Below, piece after piece: positions 1 through 7,672 of a stretch of 10,965 nt of DNA. This DNA is from Euperipatoides rowelli (taxonomy: Eukaryota > Onychophora > Udeonychophora > Euonychophora > Peripatopsidae). Under the pieces are notes generated by a model. That model saw only the letters and a list, made by a program, of their open reading frames with translations, was not told the origin of the DNA and made no database searches. Numbering within the stretch: position 1 is the stretch's first letter; every line of letters starts with the position of its first letter. The stretch lies in NCBI GenBank assembly GCA_003024985.2, contig PXIH01S0057277.1. One strand, written 5' to 3'. The translations under genes were made by a program, and so were the position numbers.

Positions 1-130
1 GGTTGGGTGACCTTAAGGACTGGGCTAACATCAGGCAATTCTTAGTATTAAAAAGAAGAGCTCAAGATAGAAATATTTGGCGATCCATGAACGGGAACCT
101 CCGCCTCGGAGAACGCACTCGATGATGATG
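1..130 (+). mobile_element. 3' end of a LINE with a GAT-repeat tail
   Basis: The element enters from the left edge. The stop codon sits inside the trinucleotide run at 121-130 (GATGATGATG), so frame TGA TGA TGA follows directly, and ordinary AT-rich DNA starts at about 131. There is almost no 3' UTR and no poly(A). Some LINE clades, RTE in particular, end in short tandem repeats instead of poly(A), which would fit. The target duplication cannot be tested because the 5' end is outside the window. Confidence 0.5.
3..125 (+). CDS. C-terminal end of a non-LTR retrotransposon reverse transcriptase (partial)
   Basis: The third forward frame is open from the window edge for 40 codons and stops at 123-125. 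The peptide contains AQDRNIWRSMN, followed by a basic tail ending in GERTR. A motif of the form (A)xDRxxWR just before the stop is typical of the C-terminal tail of animal LINE ORF2 proteins (apurinic endonuclease plus reverse transcriptase). The catalytic domains would lie upstream of the window, so neither the endonuclease nor the YxDD box can be checked. The first half of the fragment (LGDLKDWANIRQF) is more GC-rich than the flanking DNA, as expected for an inserted element. The clade cannot be assigned from 40 residues; RTE-like is my preference because of the tail. A host exon is an unlikely alternative. Confidence 0.6.
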   Translation: MGDLKDWANIRQFLVLKRRAQDRNIWRSMNGNLRLGERTR

Positions 131-500
131 TATTTTAGTTAATTTTACTGTTATAAAACACTCTAAGCAAAATGGAGTACTGTTTTAAAATCTACTTGTA
201 CCGTAAAATGCCATGTATAGCCGCTATCCCAGATAAGTGTACCATCCCTATTGCATGCCGAATAAGTGTAACACCACCCAACTTTAGACTTTTAGCCGAT
301 TTTAAGGAAACTAGCTTACTGCTAGTCAGACAAATTGTTGCTCATTTTGCTGCATTTTTTTTTGTGTGTGTTTAAAGGATTTCGTTCTGTTTCCACAAAT
401 TAATTATTCAAATACTATAATATTGTTTTCAGTTTATTGATGGTTTGCTGAAGATACAAAATCCTTTGAAATTAAGGAATTCATGGAAGTACCATTCTGT
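131..500. other. AT-rich DNA without a recognised feature
   Basis: A 67-codon open frame at 172-375 has no homology I recognise, no splice-site logic and ends in a T run followed by a short TG run. I treat it as chance. No inverted or direct repeat stands out. Confidence 0.5.
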
Positions 501-507
501 TAAAATG

Positions 508-595
508 TTTTTTTTTTTTAAAAAAAAGCTGTATTTATTGCATTGTTTAAATGTTATCACAATCTTTTTTTCTTTTTTTTTTTTAAAAAAAAAAA
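508..595. repeat. Two T-run/A-run palindromes
   Basis: A run of 12 T followed at once by 8 A lies at 508-527. A run of 12 T followed by 11 A lies at 573-595. Each is a self-complementary block that could form a short cruciform. A third example (8 T then 9 A) lies at 8586-8602. They may mark joined poly(A) tails of opposite orientation or slippage; the sequence does not decide between these. Confidence 0.7.
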
Positions 596-599
596 TACT

Positions 600-1255
600 T
601 TTTTAATCAATGATTGTAAAATACATTACGATATCTTGAAAATATAAGATAAACAATAATTTTTGTTGCATCTAAAGTTGCCTTCCAGCAAATCTTGCTC
701 TATTTATGAGAAAACAAAGATAAAAGTCACAACTCTGAAGCTGGATTTATAAAATGTTTATCCTTTTATTTTCATCAATATTTATATTAAAAATCAAAAC
801 TTTCTTACACAATTCTATAAATCACCCCGAGGAGAGAGAAAAAAAAAAATCCAAATAAGAATTTTCTAATACTGTTTTAATATTTAAACATTAAATCATA
901 ATTTTAGACTATAAACAACAGTAGTCCAAGCATGGAAAACAAAATTTAAAAAATCACAATAATTGGTAATAATTCATCTAGTGTGTGTCTCGTAAACTAT
1001 CTGCACAGATTACTAAAAGCAAGTGTAACTGTGGACATTTTTTTTAATAGATTTTTTTAGAAATTTTATTTTATTTATAAAAGAAGCACAATTTGTATAA
1101 TTTAATAATATTTAAAATAGTTAGGCTATTCAAAATTTTTGCATCTAAAATTAGTCAAAGAAATCAAAAATTTCACTAGTGTTCAAATGTTGATAAGGTG
1201 TAAAAAGTAACCAAAAAAAAGTGGGTTTTAAAAATTGTAAAATTTTTTTTTTTTC
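600..1255. other. AT-rich intergenic or intronic DNA
   Basis: This stretch contains many A and T runs, including an 11-A run at 839-849. It shows no open frame of note and no repeat structure that I could support. Confidence 0.5.
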
Positions 1256-1259
1256 AATT

Positions 1260-1276
1260 TTAACCCTTTAACACTG
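1260..1276 (+). mobile_element. Possible isolated end of a TTAA-type (piggyBac-like) element
   Basis: TTAA is followed by CCCTTTAACACTG. The piggyBac superfamily inserts at TTAA and many of its TIRs begin with CCC. No matching inverted end was found elsewhere in the window, so this could be a solitary end or coincidence. Confidence 0.15.
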
Positions 1277-1659
1277 AAGTGCCCAGTATATGTATGTGCT
1301 ATCATAAAGGTTTATGGGTAAAAAATGTATAGCTTGCGTAAGATCATATGTAGGCTACTGTTGCAGTTAGGCATGTGGAATTTAAAGATTGATACCTAAA
1401 CATTGTATGGTACATAATTATTGAAAAAAAAACATTAATTAATTACTCAGAGCTATCCGTTTGACTTCGTCTTATTTAGCCACTGAACCACTCATATCTT
1501 AGCTTTTATAAACAGAGTACGCACACAGCTGTTTTTGTCATAATTGTCTTTGAAAATGGATTTTCATAAAGCAGTAAATAAAGGAAAAATAAAATATTTT
1601 ACACAATAATAGATGTTTATTGGAATTCATTTAGACGCTTTGACCTAACAAATCATAAC

Positions 1660-1740
1660 TGTTGCAAATAAGAGCAGGAATATGATTGGATATTGTAGGC
1701 TGTTGCTAATAAAGCAGGAATATGATTGGATAATGTAGGC
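1660..1740. repeat. 40-bp tandem duplication
   Basis: Units lie at 1660-1700 (41 bp) and 1701-1740 (40 bp). Both contain AGCAGGAATATGATTGGATA, or a one-base variant at its end, followed by TGTAGGCTGT. They differ by one single-base indel and a few substitutions, so the duplication is fairly young. The sequence degrades after 1745. Confidence 0.85.
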
Positions 1741-2286
1741 TGTAGAGCAATTTCATTGATTACTGACCAAATCCCACAGAAAACTATAAACAAATTTAAC
1801 TAGTGACTTTCTAACAAATTGTGGAGTTCCTTTTAATCGGAAACTAACCAATGGTGCATCACTTTATGTCAGATGACTAAGTGGCTAGCAGCTTTATTTA
1901 TTTTGTATTTATAGTCTTAACCTTCATACCAACCTACTAACTCCTACTATATAATACATAACTATGCCCCAATCCTATTGGTAATTATGAGGCACAACAT
2001 AAACATTTATAATAGTTTTTCATCATTTTTACACAATTTCTGTCAGCCCAACCATTAACCAATCAGCGACTGTTTCTGGAGAAAATGATGATCTAGCTAG
2101 AATTTGCTAGCTTGATGCTACTCAAATTTACGCACTCATCTTTGTTTGCATGGCGGATTGGTCACCTGTTCCATAAAAGTAAAAATGAGTCTTAATAACC
2201 TTAATTTGAGACCAGTCAGGACATTATCAATCATCTTTCTTATATTTGTAAAACAGTATATCTTTTTCTCCTACAAAAAAAAATAT

Positions 2287-2739
2287 GGTGCTACTTTAGC
2301 ACACAGTCTGCCACTAAACTGCAGTCTAAACAGGACATTTACATACATTTACATACTTGCAATTGAGGGGCTCAGTAAAATAAGGGTGTATGCCACATTT
2401 TTAAAAAAATGGAGATGAATGCAATTTTGTGATTACTGACCTCTAATGAATAAAATATGAAAGTTTGGTTCTGTTTGCTTAAGCCGATTTTAGTCTATGC
2501 CATTTTAAAATTTTGTTTTGTGAACAATCCCAATGGCAAATTAAAACTAAAACTACTCACAACTTTTTTCAGCTTTACAGTGGCATACACCCTTATTTTA
2601 CTGAGCCCCTCAATTCTTGATTATCCTAGGGTTGGGGAATAGTGAACTTCACACGTAGTTGGAGTTAGGGTTCAGGGTAAGGGTTAAGGTTAGTAACATA
2701 ATGCTATATTAAAGGTAGACCTCATACTAAAATAGCACC
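2287..2739. mobile_element. MITE-like TIR element inserted in unit A (outer element of a nest)
   Basis: The left end reads GGTGCTACTTTAG. The right end, reverse-complemented, reads GGTGCTATTTTAG. The similarity continues for about 26 bp at 19 matches, and most differences are transitions. The element is flanked by identical AAAATAT at 2280-2286 and 2740-2746, and unit B shows the empty site. Without the nested element it is about 198 bp, with no coding capacity. A 7-bp duplication falls near the hAT/P range of 7-8 bp, but the superfamily is not assignable. The interior near 2664-2694 holds TTAGGG-like repeats. Confidence 0.7.
2361..2615. mobile_element. MITE with perfect 36-bp terminal inverted repeats, nested in the outer MITE
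   Basis: Positions 2361-2396 and 2580-2615 are exact reverse complements over 36 bp. They start AATTGAGGGGCTCAG and end inward at GTGTATGCCAC. The 255-bp element has an AT-rich core without recognisable coding. The open frames at 2146-2418 and 2457-2642 run through it and are by-products. Perfect TIRs against degenerate TIRs in the host element show it is the younger insertion. The target duplication is unclear: AATT at the tips is palindromic and could be a 4-bp duplication, and CTTG occurs just outside both ends with a 1-bp offset on the left. Confidence 0.8.
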
Positions 2740-2766
2740 AAAATATTTTATACCAAATATAAATGT

Positions 2767-3130
2767 GGAGAACCGCAACATAAAGAAATAATATGCCCAA
2801 CCCTAATAAGAATCAAGAGGTGCAATACCTTTTTGATCATTTTTTGATAATTTTTAAACACCTTTCATCAGCCAACCATTAAAGTTTAAACAATCAACTG
2901 ACATTTCTGATGGAAATGATACTCTAGAATTTGCTAGATAGATGCTACTCAAATTTCCGCACTCATCACTGCTTCAAAGACGGATCTAAACAGATCTGAG
3001 ACTATTCTGTAAAAGTAAAAATGGCTCTGAATAACATTGTGATTTTACCTTTAACCATCAAGACATTATCAGTGTCCATTCTTATATATTTTCCTCCTAC
3101 AAATATTTTTTTAATAACAAAGATAAATGA
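2767..3130 (+). repeat. Unit B of the direct duplication (uninterrupted)
   Basis: The unit starts at GGAGAACCGC (2767-2776), and the same decamer recurs at 3131-3140, giving a period of 364 bp and the start of a third, quickly decaying unit. The site corresponding to the unit A insertion reads CTACAAATATTTTTTTAATA here, with a single copy of the AT-rich target. This makes B an internal empty-site reference. A 61-codon open frame (3021-3206, starting MALNN) begins in B with A at -3 and G at +4 around the ATG; I do not call it a gene. Confidence 0.75.
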
Positions 3131-3140
3131 GGAGAACCGC

Positions 3141-3740
3141 AATATTGAAACCATTAGTGGATTGACCATTACTGAAGCTATGGAAATTCCCTTGCTTTCA
3201 ATTTAGTTTATTTCCTCATAATGCTCATGGGAATTTTGTAACTCCTGCTGTTCTGTCAATACAAAGCTGTTATTTAGCTTATGTCCTTCAGACACAGCCT
3301 ATTTATGGGGAATTAAGATTTTTCCTGGACTATATTCTAACAGGTTACACAAGTAATGTTTTGGGTTGTGCGGTGAAATTGAAAATAATCACAATAAAAT
3401 ACAAAGAAATTGAATTAAAAGTATATAAAAGGCTATTAAAAAAATAATCAAATAGATTACAATCAAGAAAGGCTAAAATGCTCATTTTAAAGCAAAAACC
3501 TGTAATTAATATTAAAATAAAATCATCAATTAAAAGCCAAAATTCATTGTAATTCATTTCACCCATTGATCTGTTAAAAGAATCCGGGGGGGGGGGGGGT
3601 AGAATGTGCAATCTATTCACAAATTTAATTTAAAAGACAATGAAATGCATCATTAATTTAGAAATTAAAAAGAATTTTGCATCATTAAATAATTCCTACA
3701 TATAAAAAAAAATGTCCTTAATATTTAATAAAAACAAATT
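3141..3740. other. AT-rich DNA with a 14-G run
   Basis: After the decayed start of a third 364-bp unit there is no recognisable gene. A run of 14 G lies at 3586-3599. A 91-codon reverse open frame (3345-3620) reads through it, giving a proline run, and is otherwise low-complexity hydrophobic sequence. I regard that frame as chance. Confidence 0.5.
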
Positions 3741-3745
3741 ATACA

Positions 3746-3859
3746 GGTGGACTAGTGCAGATGAGTTGTGCGTTAAGAAAGTTTCTGGTTGACAACTTTG
3801 CACCCAGAGACGGCTCGATCATGCCCCTTTCAAAGTCATAGCACATCAGAAAAAAAAAA
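3746..3859 (+). mobile_element. Probable tRNA-derived SINE (degenerate)
   Basis: The stretch is more GC-rich than its surroundings. It contains an A-box-like segment, TAGTGCAGATGAG, from 3753, followed by TTGTGCGTTA. A B-box-like GGCTCGATCAT (3812-3822; consensus GGTTCGANNCC) lies about 60 bp downstream. The segment ends in ten A at 3850-3859. This is the layout of a tRNA-derived SINE head with internal pol III promoter and A tail. No clear target duplication flanks it. A 26-codon open frame from ATG 3760 also crosses it, so an exon remnant is the alternative. Confidence 0.35.
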
Positions 3860-3864
3860 TGGCC

Positions 3865-4890
3865 ACCATCTTGGATTTACAGTGGCCATATTGAATCTGT
3901 TGAAGAGTGGCACACCCACCTAGGTAAATCACAGTAATGGAGAATAACATCATCAGTGCTGATTATGCATAGGCCATACTCTTCATTGTTGCTGATGTCA
4001 TTTGCAATACAATAATTTATGGGTAAAATAATGCGGAATTGTGGGTACAATTTCACATTATTGTTACAATGTATTGTGGGTGGCCAATTTCAGATTGGTC
4101 AGAGGGCCAGAACCATCCTTTTCTTCCTACTTCGGACCCATCAGAATTAGACAATACACTTTGAGAATGTTATAATCCTGCCAAACATTTTAGATGCTAA
4201 CTGGTTTATTTCCAGTTTTATATCGTAGTTAACCATTATTGTCGTCGCCTATAACATTTTTCAAAATCAAAAATATTGATTTTTTTCCTCCCTTGTATAA
4301 TTTCTTGTGTATTGTAAGCCTTCATTCCCACATTCTGAATATACACATTGTAAATTAGATAATTTTACATGACGTTTGATTTATTTTGTTTGTGTTGGTT
4401 TTGACTTTATAATTTATTGAAAACAATCCCCAACGCATATAATTTTTAATTGCATTGTTATCTTCAATTATAAATCAAAATAAATAATGACATTTGCATT
4501 CGTCAGTTTATTACTGTATAAAAGAAAAAGATAAAAAAAAAAAGCATTTTACGACCAAATGTTGTTGTTGTTTATTCTTAGCACGTCATTAAATATTTAA
4601 TTATTTAATTTATTTGCAATTCTACAATATTCCTGGTAAACAATCTATTTATAACAATCGTAAAGGAATAAATAAAAATTAACTGCAAACAAATTGAATT
4701 AACACATTATTATTTTGAGCAGGATCTCCAACAGTTATGCTGCTATTCTAAATAGCTTTTAAGGAATACTGTACTAGCAGTATACCTGTTATTCGCATGG
4801 AAAATCTCCCACAACGCTGCCCCCCCCCCCTCCAAAAAAATTATTATATTGCATTAAAATTTTGTTGATATTAAAATATAAACACATTAT
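3865..4890. other. Non-coding DNA with short direct repeats
   Basis: TGGCCA recurs at 3860-3890, in a pair about 23 bp apart. ATTGTGGGT followed by CAATTTCA occurs at 4038 and again at 4073, a period of 35 bp. An 11-C run lies at 4820-4830. ATACTG-TACTAG-CAGTAT near 4767 can form a small hairpin. No gene is seen. Confidence 0.5.
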
Positions 4891-4900
4891 AAAAAAAGTG

Positions 4901-5151
4901 TGTCATGATCCGTTATCTGTCCACCAATATGGCTGACAGTAATAAGTTGAAATTATCAAAATCGACACTCAACAAATGATTATTTCACCCCTAGATTATC
5001 ATAGGGTTCAGGGTTACAATAAGGTTAGGACTGTAAAGAAAATATACTAAAATCGGCGAGAAAAAATATTAACTCCACAAGCTACAACATTTTAGTTGTC
5101 ACGTGACTTCTAACGTTAATTATGCTGGTGGACAGATAACGGAATCTGACA
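4901..5151 (+). mobile_element. MITE copy 1 of a family with CCGTTATCTG TIRs
   Basis: The left end TGTCATGATCCGTTATCTGT and the reverse complement of the right end, TGTCAGATTCCGTTATCTGT, agree except for a short variable patch, and both continue with CCACC. The flanks AAAAAGTG (4893-4900) and AAAAACTG (5152-5159) match at 7 of 8 bases, a possible target duplication in low-complexity DNA. A second, inverted copy at 6340-6587 is about 85% identical by eye over the whole length, which confirms the boundaries as a dispersed unit. There is no coding capacity. The perfect palindrome GTCACGTGAC lies at 5098-5107 and is not kept in copy 2. Confidence 0.85.
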
Positions 5152-5520
5152 AAAAACTGAGCTGTATGTATTGATAGAGAGACTGCAAACACTATGCAAT
5201 CATTTACTAATATTTCCCCTATTATGTTTATTTCTATACAATAAAGTTAATGGCTTCATCGTGATTTATTTTTACAGACGCTTTTTAGCATCTATTTGCA
5301 TTAATCAATAATGATAAAATGAGGAGAAATATACAAATTTTCTCTCACTTGTTAATACTGCAGTGAAATTTTTTTTTTAATAAACGACTTCCTCTCCTTT
5401 ATACTAAGGGATTTTTACTAAAAAGCTTTCTTTTAAATTATTTGTACATTAATGTACTGTATGACCGAATTGCAAGTTCGCTAACCTAAAGAATATTTTT
5501 TTTATAGTGCTGCAATGTGA
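5152..5520. other. AT-rich DNA without a recognised feature
   Basis: No open frame, array or inverted repeat was supported between the first MITE copy and the remnant at 5521. Confidence 0.5.
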
Positions 5521-5891
5521 TTGGTTGGTTGGCTTAAGTTGAAATTCAAATTTACTGAAAATAAAATTTTTCATAATCTTAGAAGTCAAACTTCTAAATC
5601 AGAATTGTTTTTAGGAGCTTCTCAACTAATAAAGAATTACTTTATCATTCCTCTAAATTTTATTTCATCACCATTATTACGGAATGCTAAACTTAAAAGT
5701 TTGCATAAAACAGGAAGAAAAATAACTAGGGAACATTTTCGCAATGCTGTATGAAGATACAACAATCACAAGCGGCAAGTGCGGCTTCAATTAAAGTAGA
5801 ATATGGAAGTAGTAGGACAGAGCATTAACACTGCATATTGGTGAAGGGAATGTCCCTAAATGAAGCAGTGTGGGAGAGTGAAGCATTTTGA
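5521..5891 (+). pseudogene. Possible degraded coding remnant (unidentified)
   Basis: A 77-codon open stretch (5521-5754, preceded by a stop at 5518 and starting with TTG, not ATG) ends in a basic segment with HKTGRKITREHFRNAV. It overlaps, in another frame, ATG 5751 and 25 codons ending at TAA 5826. That second frame then stays open to 5889 and includes VKGMSLNEAVWESEAF. The last segment resembles in form the 'G-MSL-x-EA' helix of Psq/pogo-type helix-turn-helix domains, but this is a weak pattern match. T-rich tracts ending in ATAG or CTTAG (near 5507 and 5582) could be splice acceptors. Chance is a serious alternative. Confidence 0.2.
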
Positions 5892-5987
5892 ATTTAAATG
5901 TAATTATAGCTTCAAATAAAAATCAGTTTTTAATTAAAAAGAGAAAAAAATATTTATTCTGGAATAATATTTATTAGACTATTAAAC

Positions 5988-6040
5988 TGAAATAATTCAA
6001 CATTTGAAATCTCTATTGAAATAATTCAACAGTTGAATTC
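5988..6040. repeat. Short direct duplication, 29-bp period
   Basis: TGAAATAATTCAACATTTGAA starts at 5988, and the same string with one change recurs from 6017. The copy is immediately upstream of the 24-bp satellite but is unrelated in sequence. Confidence 0.75.
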
Positions 6041-6098
6041 TGGGCCCTAAGCCATGGCCTTGTTGGCCTATGCCTAAAACCACCCTGCATACTATTAA

Positions 6099-6262
6099 GC
6101 AAATTTCAACACACATTAGTATGCAAATTTCAATGCACATTAGTATGCAAATTTCAATGCACAATAGTATNCAAATTTCAAAGCACATTAGTATGCAAAT
6201 TTCAATACACACTACTAAGCAAATTTCAATACACACTAGTATGCAAATTTCAGTACAATTTC
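6099..6262. repeat. 24-bp tandem repeat (minisatellite), nearly 7 units
   Basis: The unit is GCAAATTTCA, then ATGCACATTAGTAT with variants. Units start at 6099, 6123, 6147, 6171, 6195, 6219 and 6243, with no length change, and the last one decays after about 6255. Because 24 is divisible by three and the unit lacks stops in some frames, both strands carry repeat-derived open frames (forward 6070-6276, peptide repeat QISMHISM; reverse 5997-6236, repeat CIEICILM). Neither looks like a real gene. Position 6171 is an N. Confidence 0.9.
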
Positions 6263-6339
6263 TAGGTTCAAACTAAGATTGATTTACAACCGCCATTTGT
6301 GAGTAAAACATTTTTTTTAATAGGCCAACTTTATGACTT

Positions 6340-6587
6340 GGTAAGGTTCCGTTATCTGCCCACCATCATAATTAACGTTAAGAGTTGCATGATAACTAAA
6401 ACGTAGTAGCATGTGGAATTAATATTTTTTCTCGCCGATTTTAATATATTTTCTTTACAGTCCTAATCTTACCCTAATGCTGAACCCTATGATTCTATAG
6501 GTGAAATAATCTTTTGCTGAGCACCGATTTAGATAATTTTAACTTATTATCGTCAGCCATATTGGTGGGCAGATAACGGATTGTGAC
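6340..6587 (-). mobile_element. MITE copy 2, inverted relative to copy 1
   Basis: The reverse complement aligns with 4901-5151 throughout, including the central block TCGGCGAGAAAAAATATTAA and both CCGTTATCTGCCCACC ends. It is flanked by identical ATGACTT at 6333-6339 and 6588-6594, a good 7-bp target duplication. The tips beyond CCG differ: the left tip reads GGTAAGGTT and the right tip, reverse-complemented, reads GTCACAAT, so one end has diverged. Length is 248 bp with no coding capacity. Confidence 0.85.
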
Positions 6588-6594
6588 ATGACTT

Positions 6595-7670
6595 TAATAC
6601 GTATGTGAAGATAGAAGTGAAGACATATATACAGTCATTTATCCATGAAACTGTAGACCCAGGAATAAAATGGAAATGTTCAGGCTAACAGTAAACATGG
6701 AGTAGGGTGACTAGCCCATCCAGCTATGAAGATACATAAAAATCTAAGAGCTGGAAGCAACAGATAACAGTAGATTGTGGTTATGGCTCAAAAATAGATA
6801 ATATTTGTCTTACCATGTTTGAAAATTTTTATTAATCTAGATCAGTAGGTCAGATTTATTCTCCCCAAGAACTTCATTAGCTACAATTTACTGATCAGCA
6901 TTAATCAAGACGATAACATCTGGTGCCACTAATAATAATCACCAGTAATAAATGTAATGGTAGTAATATTTTCCACTTTTAAAAATAACATGTTATCAAA
7001 TTTATCCAAGCTAATAATAAAAATGTAAACAGAGGTTTATAAACACTAATAAAACACTTTCTTAATAATTAATTGCACATTGTCATCAAAGTATAAACTA
7101 TAAATTAACCAATCAATTATGGATTACAATACTGAGTATACTATACATATAAACAACGATTTGCACTATGATAGTCATTTAAAAATGAAAATCCAAAATT
7201 TCAGGAGCAGGCTAAATAATTAGTTTTTATAATCCATGTATGTAAAATTCAAATATTTTTTTTAAATTTTTTTATCACTGTTTGCCCAATCGTACTTGAC
7301 TTTTATTTTGAAATTATATATATATATAAATGTTCCATGATTTAAAAAATAATTTGTATTTTTAAAAATGGATTTATAATTCATAGATTTTCTGATTTTT
7401 ATGAAATCTTTCTTAGTTAAGGTGCAAATTTGATCATAACATTAATTTTTAGGCCAAATATATGAAATACATTCCCAATAGTATGAATATTATCATTGTA
7501 AAATGCCAATCAAATGTACCAGAGGGCTACAACTCATTCGTTTGGATTGAAATGGCGATGAGACTTAAGACAAGCAAATGCATTTTTAAAATTTAATATC
7601 TGGTGAGATTTTCATATATTTATCATTAGGGAGATCATTTCGGACATGTTTCCTTCGATAATTCATTTTG
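6595..7670. other. AT-rich non-coding DNA
   Basis: The only structure found is (TA)7 at 7315-7328 and an 8-bp inverted pair (GATCAGTA 6840, TACTGATC 6889). No gene or element was recognised. Confidence 0.5.
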
Positions 7671-7672
7671 TA

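Larger units (their letters stand above)
1937..2766 (+). repeat. Unit A of a direct duplication of about 364 bp, interrupted by a nested MITE
   Basis: This unit aligns along its length with unit B at 2767-3130. The best-preserved block is around 2098-2140 (AGAATTTGCTAG, then GATGCTACTCAAATTT, then CGCACTCATC), matched at about 2931-2967. The right part of the unit resumes at 2740-2766 after a 453-bp insertion. Removing the insertion and one 7-bp target duplication leaves about 370 bp, close to the 364 bp of unit B. The 5' boundary is estimated from the alignment offset. By eye, identity is about 70-75%, so the duplication is old. Both units carry ATTAACCAATCA-like or ACCATTAAAG stretches, and an ATG in a similar context at 2185 and 3021. 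Confidence 0.75.

Noticed and set aside
172-375. 67-codon forward open frame
   Set aside because: No recognisable similarity; it ends in T-rich and TG-rich low-complexity DNA and has no supporting splice or promoter context.
2146-2642. Two forward open frames of 90 and 61 codons
   Set aside because: Both run through the TIRs of the nested MITE, so they are composites of repeat sequence and not genes.
3345-3620. 91-codon reverse open frame with a proline run
   Set aside because: The proline run is only the 14-G tract read on the other strand; the rest is AT-driven hydrophobic residues.
6099-6262. CRISPR-like array
   Set aside because: Units are contiguous with no unique spacers and the genome context is eukaryotic; it is a minisatellite.
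6265-6275. B-box-like GGTTCAAACT after the minisatellite
   Set aside because: No A box at a suitable distance upstream and the match to the consensus is partial.
5997-6276. Overlapping open frames on both strands with 8-residue peptide repeats
   Set aside because: They are a direct consequence of a 24-bp tandem unit without stops; both contain the N at 6171.
6840-6896. 8-bp inverted pair GATCAGTA / TACTGATC
   Set aside because: Too short to distinguish from chance in AT-rich DNA and not extended on either side.
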